NCBI RefSeq assembly: GCF_937892565.1
Contig: NZ_CALAHQ010000103.1
Span: forward strand, 1 to 34,306
Direction of reading: 5' to 3'
Source: an uncultured Roseicyclus sp.
Lineage (GTDB): Bacteria > Pseudomonadota > Alphaproteobacteria > Rhodobacterales > Rhodobacteraceae
Length of the DNA: 34,306 nt
Shown: in pieces, positions 6,417 to 15,379 of the stretch
Numbering within the stretch: position 1 is the stretch's first letter
Layout: each line of letters starts with the position of its first letter
The notes under the pieces: model-generated
The model's database searches: none
The model's input: the letters and a program-made list of their open reading frames with translations, nothing else
Told to the model about the DNA's origin: nothing
Translations under genes and position numbers: made by a program

Positions 6417-9002
6417 TCAGAACTGATCGAGCAGCCGGCGCAGGTAATCACGCTCGATCTCGGGGCGCTCTTGTTCGGATGAGCGGCGGCGCAATTCATC
6501 CAACAATTCGCGAGACCGCCGAAAGGCTTCCTGGCGTTCGGCCATGGCTTCGTCGGTGCCGAAGCTGCCCGAGTTGCCGGATTGACGGCCCAGCGGATCT
6601 TGCAGCGGTCGGTCGGGGGCCATGTTGCCCTCGGCCTGACCTTGCCCGGGGTTTTCGCCCGCTTGTGCTTCGGCCAGCGCGCGACCAAGTTCGGTCATGC
6701 CGTCGCGCAACGCCTCGATGGCGTCGGATTGCGCATCCAGCGCGCCGGCGATGTCCCCATTTTCCAGCATGTCTTCGGCCTCTTCCATGGCCCGCCCGGC
6801 CCGGTCGAGGTCGCGCAGCGCCTCATCGCCTGCATCGGTGCCCGCGCCGGGCAAGCGGCCTTGCTGCTGTTCCAGCATGCGGCGCAGCGCCTCTTGCCGT
6901 TCGGCAAGCGACAGGGCCTGACCGTTTTCGCCGTCTTGACCATTGCCATCGGCGGTGCCGTTGCGGCCCGGTTCCTGACCTTGTTGCGGTGTTTGCCCGG
7001 GCTGCTGGCCCGGCTGCTGGCCCGGTTGTTGCCCTTGCTGGCCCGGCTGCTGGCCTTGCTGTGGGCGGCCCGGGTTCAATTGGTCTTGCAGATCGCGGAA
7101 TGCATCATCCGACAGGTCTTGCTGGTCGCGCAGCGTGTCTTGCAGCCCTTCCATCGCCTGCTGCCCCGGGCTTCGGGGGCCGTCGCCGCCTTGGCCGCCT
7201 TCGGCGATCTGCATGTTTTCCAGCATCTGCTGGAGCGCATCGAGCATGTCTTGCGCTTCGGCCATGCGGCCCTGCTGCATCAACTCTTCGATGCGGCGCA
7301 TCATCTCGTCGAGATCGGACATCGACATTTCCATGCGCTCGCCATCTTGGTCCGGGCGGTCCTGGCCCGGTTCGGCGTTTTCGGCCAGTTGCTGCATGTA
7401 GTCGTCCATCGCGTCGCGAAGCTCTTGCATCAGCTGTGCGATTTCGGCGTCGCTGGCCCCCTGCTGCATCGCCTGTGACAGACGTTCTTGTGCCTGACGC
7501 AGCCGTTCCAGCGCGTCGTCCAGATCGCCCTCTTCCAGCGCTATGGCGGCGGCCCACAAGATGTCGGCCACATCATCGCGGGTCTCGGGCGCGATCATGT
7601 CAATCGCGGATTCAAGACGGCGGATGGCGGCGCGAATTTGCAGATAGACGCCTTCGTCCAAGCCGTCCTCGGGGCTCCATGACACAGCGCGCAGGATTTG
7701 GGCGGCGCGCGGCGCGTTTTCGCGTGACCACAAGATATCGCGGCGCATTTCCACCAGTGCATGGGCGAGCGGGTCGAAAAAGCGGCGTCCGGGCAGGCGC
7801 GGGATGTCGTGGCTGACAGTGCCGATCTGACCCGCCGCATCGGTCACGCTCAGCACCAGCGACACGGGCAGGTTGGCGAAAGGATGCTGTGACAGATCCT
7901 CCAGCAGCACTTCGGTGAAATCTGCCCTGCCGCCCTGAAACGGCATCGGCAGATCCAGCACCAGCGCCTCACGCGGTTCCGGCGCGACCGAAAGCCCATG
8001 GCGCCGGTCGGCGCGGGCGGGATCAAGCTGGATATGCGCCGTGCCCGATACGACGCCATGATCGTCCGTGGCGCGGAAGGCGAATGTCATCTGGCCGGGC
8101 GGTTCACCTTCGACCGCGCCCTCAAGCATGATGGTGGGGGGCTGGTCGGCCAGAACCGAAATCGCCCAGCTTCGGCCCATCGGCCCGGTCACCGTGAAGC
8201 TGCCCGAACGCTCGACGCGGAGCGATTGCGCCAGACCATCGGAGCTATCGACCAGAAGGGGGCCCACATCGGTCTGGATCGCTGTGGCGCCCGGTTCGCC
8301 ATAGCTGCGCAGGGTGATGCGCGCGCCCACCGGCACCTCGAAGGTATCAACCATGATCTCGTTGAGATAAAGCGAGGGCAGGCCGGTATAGGCGGGCGGT
8401 TCGACCCAGCCTTCCCAAGACGGGCCGGATGCGATGGCCTGGCCTGTCCCAAGGGTCGCCGCATCGCCCATCTCCGCGACGCGGCCCAAGCTGCCAAAGA
8501 GCAGCGCCATGGCCAGCGCGGTGGCCGCAACATAGCGCAGGGCAAAGGGGTCCTGGCGCGACAGGCGCAGATCGGGTTCGGGCGCGCGGGCATCGGCCAG
8601 ACGCGCCTCCATCCGGCGCAGATGCGCGGCCCAGACCGATTGCGTTGCCGGGTCGTCGACGCCCATGGCGGGCTGGTCCAGCAGCGCGGAGATCGGCCGA
8701 CCGGGCAGGGTCAGGTCCAGCCGTTCCAGCGCCTCGGCCCGGCTGGGCGGATGAAAGCGCATCACACCCCGCGCAATGCCTGTGGCAAGCGCTATGCCCA
8801 CCGCCCCCAGCACGGCCCAAAGAGCGGCGGGCGACAGCAAGCCGGCCAGTCCAAACGCAAAGCCGGACAGTGTCACGAAAGCAAGTGTCCAGACGGGCCA
8901 GAAAGCGCGCAGGGCACGCTCGGCCAGCATGCCCGCCCGCGTCAGCCGCAGCGGCCAGATCAGGCGGGCAAGCGCCCGCGCGCTGGGCGAGGTTCCGGTC
9001 AT
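6417..9002 (-). CDS. TIGR02302/DUF4175 family membrane protein
   Basis: This 861-aa protein matches the alphaproteobacterial TIGR02302 (DUF4175) family, whose function is unknown. Hydrophobic helices lie near 32-55, 58-78 and 155-173. A long beta-rich, probably periplasmic middle part follows, with strands such as PPTIMLEGAVEGEPPG and FAFRATDDHGVVSGTAHIQLD. The last third is helical and very rich in Gln, Met, Asp and Glu, with repeated MQQ/LQQML heptad-like segments, a PGQQ repeat (about 647-668) and a C-terminus ending LRRLLDQF. The ATG at 9002 has a GGAAAGG Shine-Dalgarno sequence. It lies 31 bases downstream of lysA on the same strand, so the two are probably cotranscribed. The pairing with a meso-diaminopimelate decarboxylase fits an envelope role, but that is inference. 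Confidence 0.88.
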   Translation of the reverse strand: MTGTSPSARALARLIWPLRLTRAGMLAERALRAFWPVWTLAFVTLSGFAFGLAGLLSPAALWAVLGAVGIALATGIARGVMRFHPPSRAEALERLDLTLPGRPISALLDQPAMGVDDPATQSVWAAHLRRMEARLADARAPEPDLRLSRQDPFALRYVAATALAMALLFGSLGRVAEMGDAATLGTGQAIASGPSWEGWVEPPAYTGLPSLYLNEIMVDTFEVPVGARITLRSYGEPGATAIQTDVGPLLVDSSDGLAQSLRVERSGSFTVTGPMGRSWAISVLADQPPTIMLEGAVEGEPPGQMTFAFRATDDHGVVSGTAHIQLDPARADRRHGLSVAPEPREALVLDLPMPFQGGRADFTEVLLEDLSQHPFANLPVSLVLSVTDAAGQIGTVSHDIPRLPGRRFFDPLAHALVEMRRDILWSRENAPRAAQILRAVSWSPEDGLDEGVYLQIRAAIRRLESAIDMIAPETRDDVADILWAAAIALEEGDLDDALERLRQAQERLSQAMQQGASDAEIAQLMQELRDAMDDYMQQLAENAEPGQDRPDQDGERMEMSMSDLDEMMRRIEELMQQGRMAEAQDMLDALQQMLENMQIAEGGQGGDGPRSPGQQAMEGLQDTLRDQQDLSDDAFRDLQDQLNPGRPQQGQQPGQQGQQPGQQPGQQPGQTPQQGQEPGRNGTADGNGQDGENGQALSLAERQEALRRMLEQQQGRLPGAGTDAGDEALRDLDRAGRAMEEAEDMLENGDIAGALDAQSDAIEALRDGMTELGRALAEAQAGENPGQGQAEGNMAPDRPLQDPLGRQSGNSGSFGTDEAMAERQEAFRRSRELLDELRRRSSEQERPEIERDYLRRLLDQF
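7002..7064 (-). repeat. 12-bp tandem coding repeat (Pro-Gly-Gln-Gln)
   Basis: Near-identical units of CTGCTGGCCCGG on the plus strand (7002-7013, 7014-7025, then degenerate copies to 7064) encode PGQQ/GQQ residues of the DUF4175 protein. It is a slippage-prone minisatellite inside a gene and has no spacers. Confidence 0.8.
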
Positions 9003-9033
9003 TGTCCCTTTCCGGGGCGCGGCGCCCCGTGGG

Positions 9034-10299
9034 TCATACCCACAAGGGAACTGTATCTCGGTTTATGATCTCGTCAAATGTGGGACGCGCACGAATGACG
9101 GCGAATTGATCGCCCTTGACCATCACCTCGGGGATCAGCGGTCTTGTGTTGTATTCGCTGGCCATCACCGCGCCATAGGCGCCCGCGCTGCGAAAGGCGA
9201 CCAGATCCCCGGCGGCCACGGGCGGCAACTGACGCTGCTTGGCAAAGGTATCACCGGTTTCACAGACCGGTCCGACCACATCAAAGGGCCTTTGGTCCAC
9301 ACCCGGGGCGGGTTCGCTGACGGGCACGATATCGTGCCACGCACCATACATCGCCGGGCGCACCAGATCATTCATCGCCGCGTCAAGGATCAGGAAATCG
9401 CGCCCCTCGCCCTCTTTCACATAGATGACGGAAGAAACAAGGATGCCCGCATTCCCCGAAATCAGGCGGCCGGGCTCGATCTCGACCTCGACGCCCAGAT
9501 CGCCCACGATATCGCGGATCAGCGCGCCATATTCGGTGGGCAGCGGTGGGGCGATGTTGGAGCGTTCATAGGGAATTCCAAGGCCCCCGCCCAGATCGAG
9601 ACGGCGGATATCATGCCCTTGGCCGCGCAACAAAAGCGTCAGATCGCGCACTTTTTCATAGGCTTGGCGGAACGGGTCCAGATCGGTCAACTGGCTGCCG
9701 ATATGCACGTCGATGCCCACCACCTCGATGCCCGGAAGGGATGCGGCCAGGGCATAGACGGCCGGGGCCTTGGCGATGGGGATGCCGAACTTGTTTTCGG
9801 ATTTGCCGGTGGCGATCTTTTCATGGGTCTTGGCATCGACATCGGGGTTGACGCGCACCGTGATCGGCGCGCGCAGGCCAAGCCCATGGGCCACTTCGGA
9901 CAGCGCGATCAATTCGGGTTCGCTTTCGACGTTGAATTGCCGGATGCCGCCGGTCAGCGCCATATGCATGTCTTGGCGCGTCTTGCCGACGCCGGAAAAC
10001 ACGATCCGTTCGCCCGGCACCCCCGCCGCACGGGCCCGCAGGTATTCGCCGCCCGAAACCACATCCATCCCCGCGCCCAATCCCGCCAGATGCGCGATCA
10101 CCGCCTGATTGGAATTCGATTTCATCGCAAAGCAGACCAGATGGTCCATGCCTGCCAGCGCATCCTGAAACAGGCGATAGTGGCGCGACAGCGTGGCGCA
10201 GGAATAGACGTAAAACGGCGTGCCAACCATCGCCGCGATGTCGGGGATTGCAACGTCTTCGGCATGCAAGATGCCGTCCTTGTAAAGAAAGTGATCCAT
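9034..10299 (-). CDS. lysA: Diaminopimelate decarboxylase
   Basis: LysA is a PLP enzyme of fold type III that decarboxylates meso-diaminopimelate to L-lysine, the last step of lysine synthesis. The 421-aa protein has the PLP-binding Lys60 in FAMKSN, the HIGSQ motif (199-203), a GGGLG loop near 237-241 that holds the PLP phosphate, EPGR (275-278) and the active-site Cys in CETGD (Cys346). I take the ATG at 10299, giving MDHFLYKDG, with GGGGA about ten bases upstream; the 18 extra in-frame codons upstream have no family support. The gene is divergent from a quinone oxidoreductase and followed by the DUF4175 gene. dapF, dapA and dapB are not in this window. Confidence 0.96.
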   Translation of the reverse strand: MDHFLYKDGILHAEDVAIPDIAAMVGTPFYVYSCATLSRHYRLFQDALAGMDHLVCFAMKSNSNQAVIAHLAGLGAGMDVVSGGEYLRARAAGVPGERIVFSGVGKTRQDMHMALTGGIRQFNVESEPELIALSEVAHGLGLRAPITVRVNPDVDAKTHEKIATGKSENKFGIPIAKAPAVYALAASLPGIEVVGIDVHIGSQLTDLDPFRQAYEKVRDLTLLLRGQGHDIRRLDLGGGLGIPYERSNIAPPLPTEYGALIRDIVGDLGVEVEIEPGRLISGNAGILVSSVIYVKEGEGRDFLILDAAMNDLVRPAMYGAWHDIVPVSEPAPGVDQRPFDVVGPVCETGDTFAKQRQLPPVAAGDLVAFRSAGAYGAVMASEYNTRPLIPEVMVKGDQFAVIRARPTFDEIINRDTVPLWV

Positions 10300-10358
10300 C
10301 CGATCCCCGCCCTGTGCCTTTGCGCGAGGTAGCACCCCCTGAAGCGCTTTCAAAGAGG

Positions 10359-10387
10359 CTGGACGTCGCGCGCGCGCCCGTTAGGGT
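10359..10387 (+). promoter_or_regulatory. Candidate promoter of the quinone oxidoreductase gene
   Basis: CTGGAC (10359-10364), 17 bases, then TAGGGT (10382-10387). The spacing is right and both elements are of the weak kind usual in this group. The gene's own Shine-Dalgarno TTGGAGGG follows at 10401-10408. Confidence 0.3.
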
Positions 10388-10416
10388 CTGGCATCACACA
10401 TTGGAGGGAACAAACC

Positions 10417-11391
10417 ATGGCAAGGACCGTCATCATCGAGGCCCCGGGCGGGCCAGAAGCCTACAAGATCGTCGATCGCGCGGTGGGCGAGCCCGGACCG
10501 GGTGAGATTCGCATCCGTCATCATGCCTGCGGGCTGAATTTCATCGATGTCTACCAGCGCGCGGGGCTTTACCCGCTGGCGATGCCGCACGCCATGGGCA
10601 TGGAAGGCGCGGGCGTCATCGAGGCCGTGGGCGAAGGCGTCACGCATCTGAAGGTCGGCGACCGCGCCGCCTATGCGTCGATGCCGCCCGGCGCCTATTG
10701 CGAGGCGCGCGTGATGCGGGCGGCACAGGTCTGTCCGCTGCCTGACGGCATTTCCTTTGAGCAAGGGGCAGCGATGATGCTCAAGGGGCTGACGACCCAT
10801 TATCTGTTTCGCCGCACGACGCCGATCGCCAAGGGCGACACGGTGCTGTTTCATGCCGCCGCCGGTGGGGTGGGGTTGTTTGCCTGCCAATGGGCCAAAA
10901 GCGAGGGCATCCGCCTGATCGGCACTGCGGGCACGGATGAAAAGTGCCAGTTGGCGTTGGATCATGGGGCTGAGGCCTGCATCAATTACCGTTCGGGTGA
11001 CTGGGTGGCCAAGGTGCGCGATCTGACCGGCGGGCGCGGCGTGGATGTGGTGATGGATGCGGTCGGCAAGGATACGTTTGACGGCTCGCTCGATTGCCTG
11101 CGGCCCTTGGGCTTCATGATTTCCTTTGGCAATGCGTCCGGGCCGGTGCCGCCCTTCAGCCTTGCGACGCTGGGGGCCAAGGGGTCGCTCAAGATCACGC
11201 GGCCCACAATATTCACCCATATCGCCGATCACGCCACCTGTCAGCAGATGGCGCGCGAATTGTTCGACAAGGTGCTGTCGGGGGATGTGAAGATCCGCAT
11301 CGATCAGCGGTTCTCGCTCGAACAGGTGGCCGATGCCCATCGCGCGCTCGAGGCGCGTGAGACGACCGGGCAGACGGTAATTCTGCCATAA
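10417..11391 (+). CDS. NAD(P)H:quinone oxidoreductase, MDR superfamily
   Basis: A 324-aa zinc-free medium-chain dehydrogenase/reductase of the quinone oxidoreductase (QorA/zeta-crystallin) group. Members reduce quinones with NADPH, usually by one electron, in the cytosol. The N-terminal GroES-like domain contains HHACGLNFIDVYQRAGLY (about 35-52), the family signature, and GMEGAGVIEAVGEGV (61-75). The Rossmann domain has AAAGGVGL (147-154) and YRSGDW near 191. The catalytic-zinc cysteine/histidine set of alcohol dehydrogenases is absent, as expected. The start is supported by GGAGGGAAC upstream. The gene is divergent from lysA and ends before an 8-bp hairpin. Its natural substrate cannot be deduced. 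Confidence 0.9.
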   Translation: MARTVIIEAPGGPEAYKIVDRAVGEPGPGEIRIRHHACGLNFIDVYQRAGLYPLAMPHAMGMEGAGVIEAVGEGVTHLKVGDRAAYASMPPGAYCEARVMRAAQVCPLPDGISFEQGAAMMLKGLTTHYLFRRTTPIAKGDTVLFHAAAGGVGLFACQWAKSEGIRLIGTAGTDEKCQLALDHGAEACINYRSGDWVAKVRDLTGGRGVDVVMDAVGKDTFDGSLDCLRPLGFMISFGNASGPVPPFSLATLGAKGSLKITRPTIFTHIADHATCQQMARELFDKVLSGDVKIRIDQRFSLEQVADAHRALEARETTGQTVILP

Positions 11392-11400
11392 AGGGGTTGG

Positions 11401-11420
11401 GGTGCGCCATAAGGCGCACC
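11401..11420. terminator. Hairpin between convergent genes, possible bidirectional terminator
   Basis: GGTGCGCC (11401-11408), loop ATAA, and GGCGCACC (11413-11420) form a perfect 8-bp stem in the 30-base gap between the convergent quinone oxidoreductase and DUF2834 genes. Neither side has a good T-tract, so it may act as a weak terminator or only as a message-end stabiliser. Confidence 0.45.
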
Positions 11421-11421
11421 G

Positions 11422-11736
11422 CTACCTCTGGCGTCGCGCCAAAAGAAACAGTGCGAGCGGCAAGCCCGCGCTGACCCCGATGCCATAGGTCACAGGGATG
11501 ACCAGAAAAAACCAGCGATTGCCGCGCACACCCTCGACCACCGCCCAGATGGTCAGCGCAATCGCCGCGATGGTCAGGTCGTAGACCAGCGCGCTGGTCG
11601 CATCATTGACCCACCACGCATCGATCATCGGCCCAAGCGCCCAGCCGTGTTCCGTGAACCACGCATAGAAATAGCTCCACGGCAGGATGGTGCCGACGAT
11701 GATCAGCGCAAGATAGATCAGGCGAAGGGGGGTCAT
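11422..11736 (-). CDS. DUF2834 small membrane protein
   Basis: A 104-aa protein of the DUF2834 type with no known function. It has about three hydrophobic helices: residues 5-22 ending near the aromatic PWSYFYAWF stretch, about 46-66 (LVYDLTIAAIALTIWAVVEG) and about 72-100 (WFFLVIPVTYGIGVSAG). The segment between helices 1 and 2 carries the conserved WW-D pattern (DAWWVNDAT). The ATG at 11736 is preferred because family similarity begins MTPLRLIYLALI; upstream in-frame codons read into the ETF-QO promoter region. It is a single gene, convergent with the quinone oxidoreductase and divergent from ETF-QO. Confidence 0.78.
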   Translation of the reverse strand: MTPLRLIYLALIIVGTILPWSYFYAWFTEHGWALGPMIDAWWVNDATSALVYDLTIAAIALTIWAVVEGVRGNRWFFLVIPVTYGIGVSAGLPLALFLLARRQR

Positions 11737-11832
11737 GGGCGGGCCTTGGGTTGGGGACACACGGGTGCAAGCTAGCGCGCGCCCATCCCTGCGGCCAGCC
11801 CACCCCTGCGACACCATGCTGTCGCGTCACGA

Positions 11833-11881
11833 TTGACCCCGGACGCGGGGTTCACTACCCAATCACGCAACAATCTTGCGT
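11833..11881 (+). promoter_or_regulatory. Candidate ETF-QO promoter with overlapping dyad operator
   Basis: TTGACC (11833-11838), a 17-base spacer and TACCCA (11856-11861) form a possible promoter with a good -35 and a weak -10. Just downstream, spanning the likely transcript start, is a perfect inverted repeat: ACGCAA (11865-11870), CAATC, TTGCGT (11876-11881). That is a classic repressor-operator position. A related GCAACAAT-N-TT sequence lies in the phaB promoter at 19639-19652. Confidence 0.42.
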
Positions 11882-11924
11882 AAGCTGCCGCTGCCTGCGG
11901 CCCTGACGGGGAACAGGGGAAAAC

Positions 11925-13577
11925 ATGTCTGACACGATACGCGAAAGCATGGATTACGATGTGGTCATCGTGGGCGCGGGGCCTGCGGGCCTGTCTGCGG
12001 CGATCCGGCTCAAGCAGATCGACCCCGATCTGTCGGTTGTCGTGCTGGAAAAGGGCTCCGAGGTGGGCGCGCATATCCTGTCGGGCGCGGTTCTTGACCC
12101 GGTGGGGTTGAACCGGCTGATCCCCGATTGGAAAAAGCGCGGCGCCCCCGTCAAGGTGCCGGTGCGCAGCGACAGCTTCTACATGCTGGGCGAAGGCGGT
12201 GGCATCCGCATTCCCAATGCGGTCATGCCGGGGCTGATGAACAATCACGGCAACTACATTGTCTCGATGGCCAATCTCTGCCGCTGGATGGCCGGGCAGG
12301 CCGAGGCGCTGGGGGTCGAGATTTTCCCGGGCATGTCATGTTCCGAACTGGTCTATGGCGATCAAGGTCAGGTCGCGGGCGTTGTCGCGGGTGAATTCGG
12401 CAAGAACCCCGACGGCACACCCGGCGACGCCTATGAGCCGGGGATGGAGCTGCGCGGCAAATACGTCATGCTGGGCGAGGGCGTGCGCGGATCGCTGACC
12501 AAGGAGGTCTTGGCGAAATACGATCTGCAAAAGGGCAAATGCCCGCAGAAATTCGGCCTTGGCATGAAGGAAATCTGGGAGATCGATCCCGAAAAGCACC
12601 GCGAAGGCACGGTGGTGCACACCATGGGCTGGCCGCTCGGTGCCAATGCCGGTGGCGGGTCGTTCATCTATCATCTGGACAACAATCAGGTCTATGTCGG
12701 TTTTGTGGTTCATCTGAACTACGAAAACCCCCATCTTTACCCCTATATGGAATTCCAGCGGTTCAAGCATCATCCGATGGTGGCCGAGCTTTTGAAGGGC
12801 GGCAAACGCATCGCCTATGGCGCGCGCGCCATTTCCGAGGGGGGGTGGCAATCCATGCCCAAGGCGGTGGCGCCCGGCGTGGCGATCTTGGGGTGTGGCG
12901 TCGGGCTGGTGAATGTGCCGCGCATCAAGGGCAACCACAATGCCATGCTGTCGGGCATCGCGGCGGCCGAGGCAGCCGCCCGCGCCATCGCGGCCGGGCG
13001 GTCGGGCGATGAGCTGGGCGATTACGACGATTACCTGCACAAGGACGGGCCGATCGCCAAGGACCTCAAGCCGGTGCGCAACGTCAAGCCGCTGTGGTCC
13101 AGATACGGGCTTTTGGGTGGCCTGATGCTGGGCGGGATGGACATGTGGACCAACAGCCTGTTGGGCGCGTCGGTTTTCGGCACGCTGCGCCATGGCAAGT
13201 CGGACGCCGCCGCCACTGGCCGGGCCCGCGATCACAAGCCCATCGATTACCCCAGACCCGACGGGGTGCTCAGCTTTGACCGGCTGACCAATGTGTCCTT
13301 TTCGATGACCAATCACGAAGAACATCAGCCCCCGCATCTGACGCTCAGGGATGCCAGCGTGCCGATCAAGGTCAACCTGCCCGAATATGGCGAACCCGCG
13401 CAACGCTATTGCCCGGCGGGCGTTTATGAGGTGGTGGGAACCGGCGCCGATGCGCGCTTTGTGATCAACTTCCAGAACTGCGTTCATTGCAAGACCTGCG
13501 ACATCAAGGACCCGTCGCAGAACATCCACTGGACGGTGCCGCAGGGCGGCGACGGGCCGAATTACCCGAACATGTGA
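11925..13577 (+). CDS. Electron transfer flavoprotein-ubiquinone oxidoreductase
   Basis: ETF-QO takes electrons from reduced ETF, which collects them from acyl-CoA and other dehydrogenases, and passes them to ubiquinone at the membrane. The 550-aa protein has an N-terminal FAD-binding GAGPAG loop (17-22) with VVVLEKGSEVGAHILSGAVLDP (about 38-59), the substrate/membrane-domain region around HLNYENPHLYPY (about 264-275), IKGNHNAMLSG (about 336-346), and a C-terminal ferredoxin-like domain in which YCPAGVYE and NCVHCKTCDIKDP provide the four cysteines of the [4Fe-4S] cluster. Length and order match the mitochondrial enzyme. AGGGGAAAAC precedes the ATG. etfA and etfB are not in the window. It would support fatty acid and branched amino acid catabolism. 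Confidence 0.96.
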   Translation: MSDTIRESMDYDVVIVGAGPAGLSAAIRLKQIDPDLSVVVLEKGSEVGAHILSGAVLDPVGLNRLIPDWKKRGAPVKVPVRSDSFYMLGEGGGIRIPNAVMPGLMNNHGNYIVSMANLCRWMAGQAEALGVEIFPGMSCSELVYGDQGQVAGVVAGEFGKNPDGTPGDAYEPGMELRGKYVMLGEGVRGSLTKEVLAKYDLQKGKCPQKFGLGMKEIWEIDPEKHREGTVVHTMGWPLGANAGGGSFIYHLDNNQVYVGFVVHLNYENPHLYPYMEFQRFKHHPMVAELLKGGKRIAYGARAISEGGWQSMPKAVAPGVAILGCGVGLVNVPRIKGNHNAMLSGIAAAEAAARAIAAGRSGDELGDYDDYLHKDGPIAKDLKPVRNVKPLWSRYGLLGGLMLGGMDMWTNSLLGASVFGTLRHGKSDAAATGRARDHKPIDYPRPDGVLSFDRLTNVSFSMTNHEEHQPPHLTLRDASVPIKVNLPEYGEPAQRYCPAGVYEVVGTGADARFVINFQNCVHCKTCDIKDPSQNIHWTVPQGGDGPNYPNM

Positions 13578-13619
13578 GCGGATTTCGCGTGTCGGCGGCC
13601 TGGCGGGGGCGGGGGTGCA

Positions 13620-13648
13620 TTGCCCTTGACCCTTCCGGGGCCTAGTCT
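13620..13648 (+). promoter_or_regulatory. Candidate promoter of the TPR gene
   Basis: TTGCCC (13620-13625), 17 bases, TAGTCT (13643-13648). The predicted start near 13655 leaves a short leader holding GGGGAGA (13661-13667) before the ATG at 13676. Confidence 0.4.
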
Positions 13649-13675
13649 TTGTGCTGTCACGGGGAGATTTCGATC

Positions 13676-15379
13676 ATGCGCCGCCTGTTGCTGTCGTCTG
13701 TTCTGCCGCTGGCCTTTGGCGTCCTGTTGGGTCAGGCCGTCACCGCGCAGCAGGACGTGCCGGGGTTGGCCGGGCCCTATCTGGCCGCGCGTTCCGCCGT
13801 GCTGGAGGGCAATCACCGCATCGCCGCGGTCTATTTCGAGACTGCGCTTGCCGCTGATCCGGGCAATCCGGTTCTGATCAGCAATGCGGTCTTTGCCCAT
13901 GCAGCCCTTGGGCAATGGGCGCGCGCAGCGGTCATTGCCGACATGTTGCCGCCCGAGGCCAGCGCGCAAGAGTTGGTCAATCTTGTGCGTATGGTGAACC
14001 TTGTCATGGCAGGCGATCTGGCGGGCACGCGGGCCGCGATCGCGGCGGGGACCGGGGCAGGGCCCTTGATCGACGATCTTGCGATGGGCTGGATCCATCT
14101 GGGTGAGGGCGACATGCGCCGCGCCGCCGACAGCTTCACGGCGGTCGCCGCCGATGACCCGCTGGCCGACATCGCCTATACCCATCTGGCCTTGGCGCGC
14201 GCCGCCGTCGGTGATTTCGAAGGGGCTGACGCGATCTTGTCAGGCAATGAATTCGGCCCGCTGAGCGCCAGCGAAAGATCGTTGCGCGCCCGGGTCGAGG
14301 TGCTGGTTCAACTTGACCGTCGCGACGACGCGTTGGAATTGCTGGATATCTTTACGGCATCCTTGCCAGACCCTGCGCTGTTGGCCCTGCGCGCGCGGAT
14401 CTTGGCAAATCCGTCGCCAGCCCCCTATGAGTTCATCACCACCGCCGAGCAAGGTTTGGCCGAGGTCTTTTTCACCATCGCCCGCGCGCTCAGCGGCGAA
14501 AGCGGTTCCAGCACTTTGCCGTTGCTTTACGCGCGCGCCGCCTACGGGATCGACCCAACCCATTCCGAGGCGTTGATCTATACGGCCGAGTTGTTGCGCG
14601 CGCAGGGTCAATACAGCCTCGCCGCAGATGCCTATGCCCAGGTGCAGCCCGGGGATCCGCAATTCGTGGAGGCCCAGCTTGGCCGCGCCGACACCTATTT
14701 CGAGGATGATCGCCAAGATGATGCCGTGACCGTCTTGAGCGATCTGGCCCGCGATCACCCGGACCTGCCCACGGTGAAAGCCGCGCTGGGCGATGCGTTG
14801 CGCCGGACCGAACGCTGTGCCGAAGCGGTCGAGGCCTATACGGCCGCGCTAGACGGGGTGGACATCACGCAAAGCCGCTATTGGTTCTTGTATTACACAC
14901 GCGGCATCTGTTTCGAAAACCTTGATGATTTCGCAAGCTCCGAGGCTGATTTCCGTCAGGCGCTGGTGCTTAACCCCGAACAGCCGCAGGTGTTGAACAA
15001 TCTTGGCTACTCGATGGTCGAACAGCGCCGCAACCTGGACGAAGCCTTGGCGATGATCGAGCGCGCGGTCGCAGCCCGGCCCGATTCGGGCTACATTGTC
15101 GACAGTCTGGGATGGGTGCTATACCGGCTGGGGCGGTTTGCCGAAGCGGTCGAACCGATGGAACGCGCGGTGGCCCTGTTGCCGACGGATCCGATCATCA
15201 ATGACCATCTGGGTGATGTGTACTGGATGGTCGGGCGCAAGCGCGAGGCGCAATTCCAATGGCAGCGTGCGCTGAGCAATGCGCCCGAGGAAGCCGACGC
15301 GATCCGCATTCGCCGAAAGCTTGACATCGGGCTGGACCGCGTGCTCGCGGATGATGGCGGGGTGGGCGGAACGCAGTGA
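13676..15379 (+). CDS. Secreted or periplasmic tetratricopeptide-repeat protein
   Basis: A 567-aa protein with an N-terminal signal peptide ([19 protein letters not shown], cleavage probably after AVTA near residue 23) followed almost entirely by helical TPR-like repeats. The clearest units are in the C-terminal half: [90 protein letters not shown] and [17 protein letters not shown] arrays are protein-protein scaffolds, and this family is common in Rhodobacterales beside ispE without a known partner. The ATG at 13676 is chosen for the signal peptide and the GGGGAGA ribosome site; a start nine codons earlier is less likely. The stop overlaps the ispE GTG, so the two are coupled. Confidence 0.88.
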   Translation: MRRLLLSSVLPLAFGVLLGQAVTAQQDVPGLAGPYLAARSAVLEGNHRIAAVYFETALAADPGNPVLISNAVFAHAALGQWARAAVIADMLPPEASAQELVNLVRMVNLVMAGDLAGTRAAIAAGTGAGPLIDDLAMGWIHLGEGDMRRAADSFTAVAADDPLADIAYTHLALARAAVGDFEGADAILSGNEFGPLSASERSLRARVEVLVQLDRRDDALELLDIFTASLPDPALLALRARILANPSPAPYEFITTAEQGLAEVFFTIARALSGESGSSTLPLLYARAAYGIDPTHSEALIYTAELLRAQGQYSLAADAYAQVQPGDPQFVEAQLGRADTYFEDDRQDDAVTVLSDLARDHPDLPTVKAALGDALRRTERCAEAVEAYTAALDGVDITQSRYWFLYYTRGICFENLDDFASSEADFRQALVLNPEQPQVLNNLGYSMVEQRRNLDEALAMIERAVAARPDSGYIVDSLGWVLYRLGRFAEAVEPMERAVALLPTDPIINDHLGDVYWMVGRKREAQFQWQRALSNAPEEADAIRIRRKLDIGLDRVLADDGGVGGTQ

